Counted from the stretch's first letter, positions 52,182 to 62,284 are shown. The stretch is 64,000 nt of DNA from Pseudomonadota bacterium (GCA_018821985.1 JAHJKP010000045.1:1-64000); one strand, 5' to 3'. The notes: generated by a model not told the origin, from the sequence alone. Numbers and translations are program-made.

Positions 52182-55100
52182 CAGGATTTCTCCACGGGTG
52201 CTGGAATAAGTCGGCCCAGATCAACCAAGATGCTGCGGATTGCGGCAAACAGGCTGTCCGGGGAGGTCAGGCTGGGGACTGGCACTATCAGTCGGCCATC
52301 AGGGGTGAGCTTAGGAGACTCCGTTTTTTTGTGTTTACTGCGGGTATTGCCACTGGTCTGCAGGTATTGCAGCAACAACACAGGGTCAATGGGTGTTGTC
52401 TTGAGAAAGGAGAAGACCAGCTTGTCCCTGCCCTTTTCCAGTTTACTGATCTTGAGTCTGGCCATTTCTTTTTTCAGGCTGACCACCTGCAGAAGATTAC
52501 TGGTCTCAGGAGGTAAAATGCCATAGCGGTCAAGCAGTTCGTCTTGCAGATCGGCGTGTTGGGCATCGTCGGCGCCTGCCAGGGAAGAGATCCTGCGGTA
52601 GGCAATATAACGTTGGCTCACATCAGGGATGTAGGACTCTGGGATATAGGCCGAGATCTGGAGATTGATCTCGGGGTCGAGTTCTTCAACAGTCTCACTG
52701 TTCAGCGTGTCTGGGTGCATAGCACTGGCCTTCAGGTCGGCCACTGTTTTTTGCAGCAGGTCAAGGTAGAGTTCATAGCCGATGGTGGCGATATGGCCGC
52801 TCTGGGAAACACCGAGCAGGTTGCCGCCGCCTCGGATCTGCAGGTCGCTCATGGCCAGCTTGAAACCGCCGCCCAGCTCATTGCAGTCTATAAGGGCCCG
52901 CAGACGATCTTTGGAGTCGCGGCTCAGATCATCCAGTGAGGGAACCAGCAGGTAGGCATAGGATTGGGTGCTCGACCTGCCGACCCGACCGCGCAGCTGG
53001 TAGATCTCAGCCAGCCCCAAGGTGTCGGCCCGATTGATGATAATGGTGTTGGCAGAGGGAATGTCAAGACCTGATTCGATGATGGTGGTGCAGATCAGGA
53101 CATCGATTTTGCCGCTTACAAAGTCCACCATGATCGCCTCAAGATCCTTGCCGGCCATCTGGCCGTGGGCCACAGCGATGCGGGCCTCGGGTACCAGATC
53201 CTGGACGGTTGCCGCCATGCGATGAATCGATTTTACCCGGTTGTGGACGAAAAAGACCTGACCCTGGCGGAGCATCTCTTTGCTCACCGCCTCTTTGATC
53301 ACCAGCTCGTCGTAGCGGGCGACAAAGGTCTTGACCGGTCTCCGGTGTTCCGGCGGACTGGAGATGACCGACAGGTCCCTGATCCCAAGAAGTGACATCT
53401 CCAGGGTTCGGGGAATAGGGGTGGCGGTCAGGGTGAGGATATCCACTTCGGCCTTGATCTGTTTGATCTTCTCCTTATGGCTGACTCCGAAACGATGTTC
53501 TTCATCAACGATGAGCAACCCGAGGTTGTTATAGACCACATCCTTGGAGAGCAGGCGATGGGTGCCGATAATGATATCAATCCTGCCCTCGGCCAGATCT
53601 TTGATGATCCGTTTCTGGTCTGCACTGCTGCGAAAGCGGTTGATGCAGTCAATGGTCACGGGAAAGCCCGACATCCGCTCCTTAAAGGTCTTGGCATGCT
53701 GTTCGGCAAGGACCGTAGTCGGCACCAGGATGGCCACCTGGCAACCATCTTCCACCACCTTGAAGGCGGCGCGCACTGCCACCTCGGTCTTGCCATAGCC
53801 CACGTCACCGCAGACCAACCGGTCCATGGGCTGATCCGAGATGAGATCGTCAATGGTCTCGGTAATGGCCTTGTCCTGACCTGTGGTCTCATCAAAGGGG
53901 AAAGATTCTTCCAGCTCGTGAAACAGTTCACCCGGCGGGGAAAAGCGCTTACCCTGCCGTATTTCCCGGCGGGCATAGATTTTCAGGAGTTCCTGAGCAA
54001 CCCTCCACACCTCTTCCTTGACCCGTGCCTTGGCACTCTGCCAGGACTGGGTACCAAGTTTATCAATCCTGGGCTCACGATCAGAAAGACCTTCATAGCG
54101 ACTGATCAGGTTGAGTCGGTCAACCGGCAGATAGAGTCGGTCGCCTCCTTTATACTCAAGAAGCATGAAGTCGTTTTTGATCCCCTGAATCTCCATGGTG
54201 ACCAGCCCGTGGTAGATCCCAAGGCCATGGTCACGGTGGACCACTACATCGAGCATCTTAAGATCAGCAAAACGTACAGGGTCGCCTGTTTGCCGTCTGG
54301 CGGATTTTTTTTTGCCTTTCCCGCCAATTCTCATCTCGCCAAATAATTCACTTTCAGAGAGCAGGTGCACCTTGTGTTCAACCAGGCTGAATCCTTCATT
54401 CAACGGATGCTCACAGATAAAAATGGATTTTCCAGGGTTGGGAGGGGAAGGCTCCAGAGGAGCAAGCGGAGCTGGTAAAAATTGAATAGTATGCTGGTGC
54501 TTTTCAAGAAGTTCTGCCAGAGTTCTGGCGTGACGACTTGAGCGACAGCAGAGAATTACCTGATCATCTTGTTCCTGCCAACTGCGAATCTGGTCATTGA
54601 GTGGTGCCAGCAGGCCCCTTTTTTTTCGCTGGAGTCCGATATCCTGTTTGAGCAGTTGATGGTTCGTTGTGGTGAAGGCAAGGATTTCTTCTCCTTTGCT
54701 GTTGAAGTCGGAGCATAAAAGTTGAGCAAAGCCTGTCATTGCCTCTTCCAGCTGCTCAGGATCCAGGAAGAGTTGTCCAGGCAACAAAGCAGGGGTGTGT
54801 TTTTGCTGGGCACTGGCAAAGTTTGCCAGGATACGTTCGTGGACAAGTTCCGTGGACTTCCGACCTGCCTCAGGATCCATGAAAATGAGTCGGGTGTCAG
54901 GGGGGAGAAATTCCAGAACTGTTGAGCTTGCTTGCTGTAAGTGCCGGTAAAAAAGAGGGAGAAAAAATTCTATCCCGGAAAAATGATGTCTTTGTTCTAT
55001 CTGCTCGCCAAGTTGAGCCGTCTGTTCACTGTCCCATTGCAGGTTTTCCGCTGTCTCTGCAAGTTCTTGCAGAATCTTGCTCTCTGCGTCAGTAGCGGCG

Positions 55101-55885
55101 AGGGGAAAGAGAATATCGCTGACCGGCAGCAGAATGGCCTCTTGCAGCTCCTGCTGAGAACGTTGGGTGATGGGATCAAAGACCCGCAGGGATTCGACAG
55201 TGTCGCCAAAAAAATCCAGGCGGATGGGGCCATCCTGAAGCATTTTACCGCTCGTCCCTGCACCGTCCTTGATGCTTGCGACATTCTGCCATCCTTGACC
55301 TGCGTTCATTGTAAAAGGAGGAGGGTAAATGTCAATGATGCCGCCTCGTACTGAAAAATTTCCCACTGTCTGCACCAAGGACACCTGCTCATATCCAAGA
55401 TTAATCAGGCTGCTGATCAGTTCATCCTGGGCGTATTCTTCACCTGTCATGAGCAGTTCTGCAGATCCCGTCAGTATCTCTTTGGGCATGATCCGTCGCA
55501 TCAGGGCCTCAGCAGAGACAATCAGGATAAAACGGGCTCCTGGATCCAGTAACTGGTAGAGGGTGGAGAGACGGGATGCGATAGTTGCTTGATCAGGAGA
55601 CAGAGGGGTGTAGGGAGGGATTTCATAGCCGGGATAGGTGAGGACCTGAATGTTACTGAAGAGTCTCAGGTCCTCTTCCAGGGCAACAACCTGATGTTCA
55701 TCGGCGACGACGCAGCAGCAGTTCTCAGTGCCGGCGAGTATGCTGATAAGCAAGGCAGGGCTGCTGCCGCGTAATCCGGAAACGGTGAGTCTGTTATTGG
55801 TCTGTGCGGCTAGTTTCAGGTGGTCTGCAAGTTGGGTTGACATCTTGTGGCGCTGTAAGCCATTGTTCAAAAGTATCTGGAACAT
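52181..55885 (-). CDS. mfd: Transcription-repair coupling factor Mfd
   Basis: Removes RNA polymerase stalled at DNA damage and recruits UvrA. In order: UvrB-like N-terminal region (about 30-350), CarD/RID polymerase-binding domain (about 531-600, VVHRDHGLGIYHGLV, GDRLYLPVDRLNLISRY), RecG-like translocase with Walker A GDVGYGKTEVA (about 691-701), DEEH box (LIVDEEHRFGVSH), TATPIPRTL, QLRGRVGRS, and a TRCF C-terminal domain. At 1234 residues it is slightly longer than usual. The first ATG (55885) and the one at 55843 are both possible starts; neither has a clear ribosome-binding site. Confidence 0.96.
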   Translation of the reverse strand: MFQILLNNGLQRHKMSTQLADHLKLAAQTNNRLTVSGLRGSSPALLISILAGTENCCCVVADEHQVVALEEDLRLFSNIQVLTYPGYEIPPYTPLSPDQATIASRLSTLYQLLDPGARFILIVSAEALMRRIMPKEILTGSAELLMTGEEYAQDELISSLINLGYEQVSLVQTVGNFSVRGGIIDIYPPPFTMNAGQGWQNVASIKDGAGTSGKMLQDGPIRLDFFGDTVESLRVFDPITQRSQQELQEAILLPVSDILFPLAATDAESKILQELAETAENLQWDSEQTAQLGEQIEQRHHFSGIEFFLPLFYRHLQQASSTVLEFLPPDTRLIFMDPEAGRKSTELVHERILANFASAQQKHTPALLPGQLFLDPEQLEEAMTGFAQLLCSDFNSKGEEILAFTTTNHQLLKQDIGLQRKKRGLLAPLNDQIRSWQEQDDQVILCCRSSRHARTLAELLEKHQHTIQFLPAPLAPLEPSPPNPGKSIFICEHPLNEGFSLVEHKVHLLSESELFGEMRIGGKGKKKSARRQTGDPVRFADLKMLDVVVHRDHGLGIYHGLVTMEIQGIKNDFMLLEYKGGDRLYLPVDRLNLISRYEGLSDREPRIDKLGTQSWQSAKARVKEEVWRVAQELLKIYARREIRQGKRFSPPGELFHELEESFPFDETTGQDKAITETIDDLISDQPMDRLVCGDVGYGKTEVAVRAAFKVVEDGCQVAILVPTTVLAEQHAKTFKERMSGFPVTIDCINRFRSSADQKRIIKDLAEGRIDIIIGTHRLLSKDVVYNNLGLLIVDEEHRFGVSHKEKIKQIKAEVDILTLTATPIPRTLEMSLLGIRDLSVISSPPEHRRPVKTFVARYDELVIKEAVSKEMLRQGQVFFVHNRVKSIHRMAATVQDLVPEARIAVAHGQMAGKDLEAIMVDFVSGKIDVLICTTIIESGLDIPSANTIIINRADTLGLAEIYQLRGRVGRSSTQSYAYLLVPSLDDLSRDSKDRLRALIDCNELGGGFKLAMSDLQIRGGGNLLGVSQSGHIATIGYELYLDLLQKTVADLKASAMHPDTLNSETVEELDPEINLQISAYIPESYIPDVSQRYIAYRRISSLAGADDAQHADLQDELLDRYGILPPETSNLLQVVSLKKEMARLKISKLEKGRDKLVFSFLKTTPIDPVLLLQYLQTSGNTRSKHKKTESPKLTPDGRLIVPVPSLTSPDSLFAAIRSILVDLGRLIPAPVEKS

Positions 55886-55902
55886 TTTGAAATACCGTGA
55901 CC

Positions 55903-55978
55903 GGCATAAGGAGTCGTAACGAAATAATTTAAAGTATTACTGTGTCAACGGTGATGGTTGTATCGTAACGGCTCCTAA
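55903..55978. repeat. Dispersed inverted repeat, copy 2
   Basis: GGCATAAGGAGTCGTAACGA... on the left and ATCGTAACGGCTCCTAAA on the right match the ends of copy 1 (2511-2572); the centre is longer (about 36 bases) and unrelated. It lies between mfd and bamA, beside the bamA terminator. Confidence 0.8.
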
Positions 55979-56009
55979 AAAAAGAGCCGGCTGCACATGT
56001 GCAGCCGGC
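55976..56009 (-). terminator. Intrinsic terminator of bamA
   Basis: A perfect 24-base palindrome (55986-56009; GCCGGCTGCACA and its complement) is followed on the minus strand by TCTTTTTTT. It lies 47 bases after the bamA stop. Confidence 0.85.
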
Positions 56010-56055
56010 AAAAGAACAATCAAATCTAGGACTGAGGGAAGAGAGAAGTAGAAGC

Positions 56056-58752
56056 CTAGAAACCACCGCCAATGGAGAAGTCCCAGACTGAAGCGTCTTC
56101 ATCATCTTTCGGATCGAGGTTATATCCCCAGACCAGGCGTAATGGCCCCATTGGGGAAATCCAGCGGACCTCAAATCCTGTGGATTTGTTGTAGTCTTCA
56201 ATGGTCCAGTCCATATCCTCGGCCATGTTCTTACCGATGTCAAAGAAGACGACACCATTGAGTCCGGCCTCTTTCATGAGCGGAAAGATATATTCAATAT
56301 TGCCGTACCACATCTTATCACCACCAATTCGTTCACCTGAGAGTGGGTCAATGGGGCTGGCCTTGCCATACTGGAAACCACGAATCGAATTCATGCCGCC
56401 CAGATAGAAACGCTCATAGACGGGAAGCTTGTTGGTCTCGTTTTCCCAGACTTGGCCGACAGAACCTTTCATGTGAAAAACTGTCTCCCATGGCAGGGGG
56501 AAGAACCAGCCTGAGGATGCTTCCACTTTTGTGAACTCGGCGTCTCCGGCAAATGGTCCACCAGCATATTTAACACTGACTTGATTTTGTGACCCCTTGC
56601 TGGGTGCGGTTATCCTATCCCTGGTGTCACGAACCAAGGCAAACTTAACGGCACTGGTGATGTTGATATCCATGGACTGAAGGATAATGGAAGAGGCAAA
56701 TGCAGACACATTGGAGAGCGTGGTGTCCTCATAGCTGTAGGCACCAAAGGCCTTCCATTTTTCCCAGACAGGGTAGCCCAGACGGAGGGCACCACCGGTG
56801 GATTTCTTGTCGTAATTGTCGTATTCGCGGGTCATATTATAGAGATCCGTACCCCAGGACAGTTTAGAATCGCGAAGACGAGGATCTGTATAGCTCAGAT
56901 TAAACTGAGTACTCTTTCCACTGATATTTCCAGAGAGTGAGACTCTGTCGCCACGGCCAAGGAAATTGTTTTCGGCAATCTCCGCCATGAACATCAGGCT
57001 GTCAACAGAACTGTAGCCCATACCTACTGAGAACTGTCCGGTGTTTTTTTCCTTCACATCAACGAGTACTGTCATCTTGGTGGGATCAAGAGATGGCTCA
57101 GGGTGAATGTTTACTTCTTCAAAGAATTCCAGGCGCTGCAGTTGCTCACTGCTTTCACGCAGGGCCTTGGAATTAAAAACACCACCTTCCTGGACCTCTA
57201 TTTCTCTGCGGATGACATTGTCACGGGTACGGGTATTGCCGCTGATGCTAATCCGGTCGATATAGACCAGCTCGCCTTTGTCGATATCGATTGAGATATC
57301 AACCCGGGCACCGGTCTTTGACTTGTTCATGTTGGGCCGGACATCGGCAAAGGCATAACCATGTTCGGCGTAATAATCGGTTATCTTGAGAATATCGTCG
57401 CGTAATATTTTTCTGTTGATGAACTTTTCGTTCTGGATGGTGAGCAGATTGCGCAACTCTTGCTTGTCAGTGATCAGATCGCCGTTTATGTCAATAGTTC
57501 CTACTAAATAGCGCGGACCCTCTTCCACATTAAAGGTGATGTAAATCCATTCACCTTCTTGTCTGACCACAGGATCGCTGACCTTGACTTCGAGAAAACC
57601 ATGATTGTTGTAGAAAGAACCAATGGAAGCGGCATCCTGACTCAACTGTTCTGTTTTCACCAGGCCTGAATCGGTAATCCAGGACAGAAGTCCTTTCTCT
57701 GAGGTCTGAATGACATCAAGGAGTTCATCACTGTCAAAACTCTTATTGCCGGCAAAGGTGATTTCCTTGATGTAGATCTTTGCCCCTTCTTCAATGACGT
57801 ATCTGACCACTGCCTGGTCTTTCGCGGGGTAGCTTATCTGAGTCGTTACCTTGGTGTCATAGTATCCCTTAGATTTGTAGAGAGTCTTGATGGCCTCGCC
57901 GCTTTTGTTGATGGTGGCGGGATTGACGATGGTGTTGACGTTGACATTGGCTGCCTCTTTCACCTCAGTTTCATCGATCTCACTGATCCCTGAAAACTCT
58001 ACCTTGCTGATCAGGGGTTTCTCGGTGATTTGAAAGATGATTTTCTTGCCTTCACCGCTCTCTTCGACCTTCACCTTGACATCATCAAAATAGCCCATGG
58101 AAAAGACAGCTTTGAGGTCATTGCGTAGGGCGGATGGAGAGTAAAGATCACCGACCTTGGTCTGGATTTTGCGGACAATGGCCCCTGAGTCAATACGTTT
58201 GTTCCCTTCTGGCTCGATGGAGGCGATGACCTGCTGCCGGTTGGTGAAGCGGATAATGTCTTTGCTTATCTCCTCCATGATGGAGGAGAGATCTTTGAGA
58301 GATTCTCCATGCCGGTAATAGGACTGGGGTGCGGATGATGCAAGCAGGTCGTAGACCTTGTAATCCACACTGACCTGATCACCAATGGCCGTGACGCTGC
58401 CAACGGCCACATAGTCCTGACCTGTCTTCTGAGCGATATCGTGAATGTTTTTGATTGCGGGGGGCCAGGCACCGCTGTAATCCAGCATCTGTTGCGCCTG
58501 GTCGCGTTCGATCATGGTAAAGCCTTGGGTGGCCAAGGCTGCAACAAGGTTCTTGTCTGCCTCGGTCGTCAGGGCATCGGTGTTGCCTGAGCTGTTGATT
58601 TTGGCAGGCAGAAAGGTGGTGTTCTGCTCGACTGCGCTGGCAGGCGTAACCACTACGGCACACAGTATGAGCTGCAGGAGGAGCAGAGACAGCCTGGAGA
58701 TGGCAGAAAAGGATGGACGGGCCGGAGATATTGATCTTCGTGGGCAGTTCAT
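56056..58752 (-). CDS. bamA: Outer-membrane assembly factor BamA with N-terminal TolB-like domain
   Basis: Core of the machine that inserts beta-barrels into the outer membrane. A signal peptide (about 1-40) is followed by an extra alpha/beta domain of about 120 residues (41-165: NLVAALATQGFTMIERDQAQQML, AQKTGQDYVAVGSVTAIGDQVSV) that resembles TolB-N or CsgG-type domains. POTRA repeats fill about 172-570 and the 16-strand barrel about 575-898, with the GGMNSIRGF latch motif (here YLGGMNSIRGFQYG) and the ending DFSIGGGF. At 898 residues it is about 100 longer than E. coli BamA, which the added domain explains. AAAGGA precedes the ATG. No skp/ompH, lpxD or fabZ genes follow it here. Confidence 0.93.
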   Translation of the reverse strand: MNCPRRSISPARPSFSAISRLSLLLLQLILCAVVVTPASAVEQNTTFLPAKINSSGNTDALTTEADKNLVAALATQGFTMIERDQAQQMLDYSGAWPPAIKNIHDIAQKTGQDYVAVGSVTAIGDQVSVDYKVYDLLASSAPQSYYRHGESLKDLSSIMEEISKDIIRFTNRQQVIASIEPEGNKRIDSGAIVRKIQTKVGDLYSPSALRNDLKAVFSMGYFDDVKVKVEESGEGKKIIFQITEKPLISKVEFSGISEIDETEVKEAANVNVNTIVNPATINKSGEAIKTLYKSKGYYDTKVTTQISYPAKDQAVVRYVIEEGAKIYIKEITFAGNKSFDSDELLDVIQTSEKGLLSWITDSGLVKTEQLSQDAASIGSFYNNHGFLEVKVSDPVVRQEGEWIYITFNVEEGPRYLVGTIDINGDLITDKQELRNLLTIQNEKFINRKILRDDILKITDYYAEHGYAFADVRPNMNKSKTGARVDISIDIDKGELVYIDRISISGNTRTRDNVIRREIEVQEGGVFNSKALRESSEQLQRLEFFEEVNIHPEPSLDPTKMTVLVDVKEKNTGQFSVGMGYSSVDSLMFMAEIAENNFLGRGDRVSLSGNISGKSTQFNLSYTDPRLRDSKLSWGTDLYNMTREYDNYDKKSTGGALRLGYPVWEKWKAFGAYSYEDTTLSNVSAFASSIILQSMDINITSAVKFALVRDTRDRITAPSKGSQNQVSVKYAGGPFAGDAEFTKVEASSGWFFPLPWETVFHMKGSVGQVWENETNKLPVYERFYLGGMNSIRGFQYGKASPIDPLSGERIGGDKMWYGNIEYIFPLMKEAGLNGVVFFDIGKNMAEDMDWTIEDYNKSTGFEVRWISPMGPLRLVWGYNLDPKDDEDASVWDFSIGGGF

Positions 58753-59117
58753 AAAATTGGTCCTTTCTGAGAAACAGAATGCTTAAGACTCTTAGCGAAT
58801 TAAATGGTTAGTTGATGATTCTTCTGAGAAACACGAATAAATCCTTTATGCCCGTATCTCTCTTTTGTCGATCTCCTTTTATGGCGATCAACCCCGGCTC
58901 AAAATCCGGTGTTACTTTGATAATGCTTGTTGTTGGATCTGTTCTCAGTCGTTCTTGTCTACTTTATCTGCGTATAGTAGGCATTACACTTGAACGGCAT
59001 GGGAATCAAGCGAAAAAATGTAAAAAACTCATTCCTGAAAAAAATTAATAAAATTATTATGCCATGTTTGAAAATTTTTGAAAAGAGGACAAATGGTTCT
59101 GTCGGGAAAAAATTATT
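58753..59117. other. Intergenic region upstream of bamA
   Basis: This 365-base gap holds the bamA promoter region and the end of the acyltransferase transcript. I see AT-rich stretches but no hairpin with a T-run and no open frame worth calling. Confidence 0.5.
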
Positions 59118-59843
59118 TCAATGGGATTGTGCCAGGAGCTCAGCTATTTTATCATGGATAACAATGGCTAGATCCTGTTTGTTCTTGTTGCTGTAGCCGG
59201 TAACCACTACGGGATCACCGATCCTGATCGTGATGGTGCCGGGACGGGTCAAGAAGGCCCCTTTCGGCAGGACAGAATATGAACCTATAAAAGCAACGGG
59301 AACGATTGGGACTCCTGCCTTGACGGCAAGGAGCATGGCGCCACCTTTGAAGGGCTGAAGTGTGCCGTCGATTGATCTGGTTCCTTCCGGAAAGATAAGG
59401 ATAGAGGTGCCGGTCTTTATCCGTTCTGCGGCCTGTTGCAGACTTTTCAAAGCCTCTCTGCCGTGACTGCGATTGATGGAGATGGCCCCGGAATTGGTCA
59501 TGGCGCGGCCAAGAAAGGGGACTTTGAACAGTTCTTCTTTGGCCAGCCAGCGGAAGCTGAGCGGGAAGTAGCCTTGGAAGCTGAAGATATCAAACTGACT
59601 GAGATGGTTGGCGCAGTAGATATATCCGGCCTGAGATTGGAGTTTGTCCGCTCCTTCTATGATTACCCGTACTCCGGCAAGCCGGCAAAACCACCGGGCC
59701 CATTGCCGGGGGTAGCGTTGCAATTTGTCTTCAGGAAGACGGAAGAGAAAGATAGCAATGAGAATGGCCAGGCTGTAGCAGATAGTGACAATGGGGGCGA
59801 CGAGCAGGAGTGCCCCGCCACGAATGAAAGAGGAGGCTGTCAT
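59118..59843 (-). CDS. plsC: 1-acyl-sn-glycerol-3-phosphate acyltransferase
   Basis: Makes phosphatidic acid in the inner membrane. N-terminal hydrophobic helix (about 10-35), catalytic NHLSQFDIF (H-x4-D, about 78-86), glycerol-phosphate site FPEGTRSIDG (about 152-161) and VPIVPVAFIGSYSVLP. The 241 residues are typical. Its ATG overlaps the preceding epimerase gene by 4 bases. Confidence 0.92.
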   Translation of the reverse strand: MTASSFIRGGALLLVAPIVTICYSLAILIAIFLFRLPEDKLQRYPRQWARWFCRLAGVRVIIEGADKLQSQAGYIYCANHLSQFDIFSFQGYFPLSFRWLAKEELFKVPFLGRAMTNSGAISINRSHGREALKSLQQAAERIKTGTSILIFPEGTRSIDGTLQPFKGGAMLLAVKAGVPIVPVAFIGSYSVLPKGAFLTRPGTITIRIGDPVVVTGYSNKNKQDLAIVIHDKIAELLAQSH

Positions 59844-60994
59844 GACGAGAGGTCGCGCAACTCGGCAAATGGGCTGATGGAGTCCTGGTGGATACTGTTT
59901 AAGAGTGCCTGAGGTGTCTGCTGAAAATCTGTGTCCATGACAGTTGTCTGGATCATCGAATCGCTGAAGGTGGAGATGAGATTCTGATGACTCCAGCGAG
60001 TCAGGTAGTAGATGACCAGGGCCGGGAGTTTGGTGTAGATGGTCTCCTCGGGCATGGGATCATGGAAGCTTGATCGGCGCAGTTTTTCCGATGACAGGGT
60101 CTGGGTCTTGTAGAAACTTTCCAGAAATATCAATTCGGCGGGCAGGCTTGCCTTCATACCGATCTTGGAGAAGACCTTGAGGAGGATCTCCATGGTTTTT
60201 TTGCCGATCGTTGCCACAGAATAGGGAATATAGATCTCGCGCGGTGTTTTGAGCTCAAGGTAGGATTTGATGGTGAGAATGAGGTTGGCCAGTTCTACGG
60301 GATCTTTGTCCACAAAATGATAGGTCTCCCCAGAGAATTCCTGACGATTGAGGAGGACGTGGTGGACAAAATAGGGCAATTTGTTGGCATTGGAATAAGA
60401 ATGCATCACTTTTTTTTTGGTGAAAAGGGCCGGCATGGCCTCATCGGCAATGGAAAAGAACAGGCGATGGAAGCCCTGGATCTTATGATCGTGCTCACCA
60501 TACACGACTGCCAGACGGATAGAGGTGTAGTCAAGTCCGACTGTCTGATGCATGTGGCGTAAGGTTTCTTCGGCCATCAGCTTCGATTTTGCATAATTGT
60601 TCAGGTTTGCCGTCAAGGGAAGATGATCTTCTTCTTTGAGGTCTTCACCGTTTGGCAGGGTGGCGGCCGAGCTGATATGAATATAGGGGATGTGCAGGGC
60701 TGCTGCGGCCCGAGCCAGATTCAGGGTGCCAAGATAGTTGACTTCAAAGGCAAGTTGTGAGTCGGAACCAATGTTGGCGATAGCGGTATTGATGATAAAA
60801 TCGGGACGCACCCGTTTGAGGTAATCGCGGATATCACCAGCATTTCTGATGGAAAGCTTTTTGCTGCTTGGGGCTCGGAGGTCTATGGAATCGGGGGTTA
60901 CCGTCTTAAAATAGTTGGCAATAGTACCGCCGATGAGGCCGGATCCGCCGATGAGAATACCTAGCATTTTGTTAGGGGGTGAAGATGTTTGCAC
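59840..60994 (-). CDS. NAD-dependent epimerase/dehydratase family protein
   Basis: Short-chain extended-family reductase: GGSGLIGGTIANYF nucleotide loop at the N-terminus and the catalytic YAKSK (about 140). Residues about 260-340 hold a long C-terminal part that is not typical of sugar epimerases. The substrate is unknown; pairing with plsC by a 4-base overlap suggests a lipid or envelope role. A GTG at 60994 with GGAG upstream and an ATG at 60967 right before the Rossmann strand are both possible starts; I use the former. Confidence 0.8.
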   Translation of the reverse strand: MQTSSPPNKMLGILIGGSGLIGGTIANYFKTVTPDSIDLRAPSSKKLSIRNAGDIRDYLKRVRPDFIINTAIANIGSDSQLAFEVNYLGTLNLARAAAALHIPYIHISSAATLPNGEDLKEEDHLPLTANLNNYAKSKLMAEETLRHMHQTVGLDYTSIRLAVVYGEHDHKIQGFHRLFFSIADEAMPALFTKKKVMHSYSNANKLPYFVHHVLLNRQEFSGETYHFVDKDPVELANLILTIKSYLELKTPREIYIPYSVATIGKKTMEILLKVFSKIGMKASLPAELIFLESFYKTQTLSSEKLRRSSFHDPMPEETIYTKLPALVIYYLTRWSHQNLISTFSDSMIQTTVMDTDFQQTPQALLNSIHQDSISPFAELRDLSS

Positions 60995-61546
60995 GACAGC
61001 TTACTCCACAATTTATGGACAGATCATGATGATGGAACGCTCAAGAAAATGTCTTTTTGCCCAGTGGGATGGTCACGTCGGCCCACGAGCGGAAATCCTG
61101 ATTTTGCAAGATACCCTTATTATAAATAGAGATTACGCTATCATGAATTTACAGAAAAAACACCTTTTATGAATTCTTTTTACGTTTTTCATTTTCAACC
61201 GGAAGTCGATTATTGGGTAAGAATCTGCTTGAGTGGCTTACGAAACATCAATGATAAAATCACTGGCCTTGATTGTTTTTGTCTCTTTCTGCTCGGTGAC
61301 GAGTGTTAGGCACTTACTCATGCAGTTGGTTGAGGTCTGCTCGTTCTTGATGTCGGCCCTGATGATGCTTATCTCATCGCCGTTCATTTCAAAGAGTGGG
61401 TGGTTATCTTGATTTTAGTCATTAAAAAACCTCCATTTCTTCAAAGAAAAATGTAATATATAAACAGTGAAGGTATCTGCTTGTTCACTGAGTAAAAGGA
61501 GTATTCTATTGCGTCTTGTTATTTTGTCTCTTTCCTTCTTCTTCCA
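60995..61546. other. Intergenic region with a frameshifted small reading frame
   Basis: A 552-base gap between divergent genes. Apart from the minus-strand coding-like stretch at 61238-61422, I see nothing I can name. The plus-strand frame crossing 60995-61172 has no domain and no ribosome-binding site. Confidence 0.5.
61238..61422 (-). pseudogene. Small frameshifted reading frame with a strong ribosome-binding site
   Basis: On the minus strand GGAGG lies 7 bases before an ATG at 61422 (MTKIK). After five codons the frame stops at a TGA, but a shift of one base at AATCAAGATAAC leads into DNHPLFEMNGDEISIIRADI and on to a TAA at 61238, about 60 residues in all. The last part also has its own ATG at 61387 (49 codons). 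The start faintly recalls isocitrate dehydrogenase (NP..EMDGDEM), but the rest does not, so I name no product. It could be a decayed gene, a sequencing error in a real small gene, or chance. Confidence 0.4.
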
Positions 61547-62284
61547 ATGATTCCATGGAGAGAATGGAGCAGGGGGTGTGTGGAGCTGATTTATCCATCC
61601 CGCTGCTATTGCTGCCAGATTGGTCTTACCCGCAGGGGGCAGGTGATCTGCGCTGACTGCCTTTCAAAAGTGCATTATCTGCAATCGCCCCTTTGTTCAT
61701 GCTGTGGCCGGGAGTTTCCTGACAGCAGTGGTGGCGATCATCTCTGCGGCTTTTGTTTGCGGCAGCTCCCCGTCTATGACAGGGCGCGGTCAGTCGTCCG
61801 TTATGAGGATCCGGTTAGTCATCTGCTCCATCGTTTGAAATACGCGGCAGACACCTCGACTTTGCCGGTCCTTACACAAGTCATTGAACCCTTCGTTCAT
61901 GACCTTGCTCAAGAGTTTCAGTCAGCAAATGATCGGATTGTTCCGGTTCCACTCTTTCCTGCCCGTGTGAAAAAACGGGGACTCAATCAATCATTATTGC
62001 TGGCCAGGATTTTTTTCCCGAAGGCGGGAGATGCGCTTCTGGTGGATTCCATGATCCGGACACGCGACACCCCTCCGCAAACCACACTCGATGGTGATGC
62101 CCGAAGAAAGAACCTGAGGGCTGCCTTTGCGGTCAGAAATCCGGATGCTATTCAAGGGCGGCGAATTTTTTTGGTTGATGATGTCCTTACCACCGGCACC
62201 ACCGTTACTGAGTGCGGCAGAGCCCTTCTTTCCGCCGGTGCCGTCGAGGTCTACGTGCTAACGGTTGCCCGGGTGACCGGGTAA
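61547..62284 (+). CDS. comF: ComF-family phosphoribosyltransferase-like protein
   Basis: A 245-residue protein with an N-terminal double zinc finger (CYCCQIG, CADC, CSCCGREF, CGFC) and a C-terminal phosphoribosyltransferase fold (RIVPVPLFPARVKKRGLNQS, FLVDDVLTTGTTVTECGRAL). In competent bacteria ComF helps DNA uptake; elsewhere the role is unclear. No other competence gene lies close by. Confidence 0.92.
   Translation: MIPWREWSRGCVELIYPSRCYCCQIGLTRRGQVICADCLSKVHYLQSPLCSCCGREFPDSSGGDHLCGFCLRQLPVYDRARSVVRYEDPVSHLLHRLKYAADTSTLPVLTQVIEPFVHDLAQEFQSANDRIVPVPLFPARVKKRGLNQSLLLARIFFPKAGDALLVDSMIRTRDTPPQTTLDGDARRKNLRAAFAVRNPDAIQGRRIFLVDDVLTTGTTVTECGRALLSAGAVEVYVLTVARVTG

Noticed and set aside
53477-54346. 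289-codon frame opposite mfd
   Set aside because: Covers the Mfd translocase on the other strand; no independent evidence.
61238-61422. Isocitrate dehydrogenase remnant
   Set aside because: Only a handful of residues near the start resemble it; the remaining 40 do not, so I did not name it as such.
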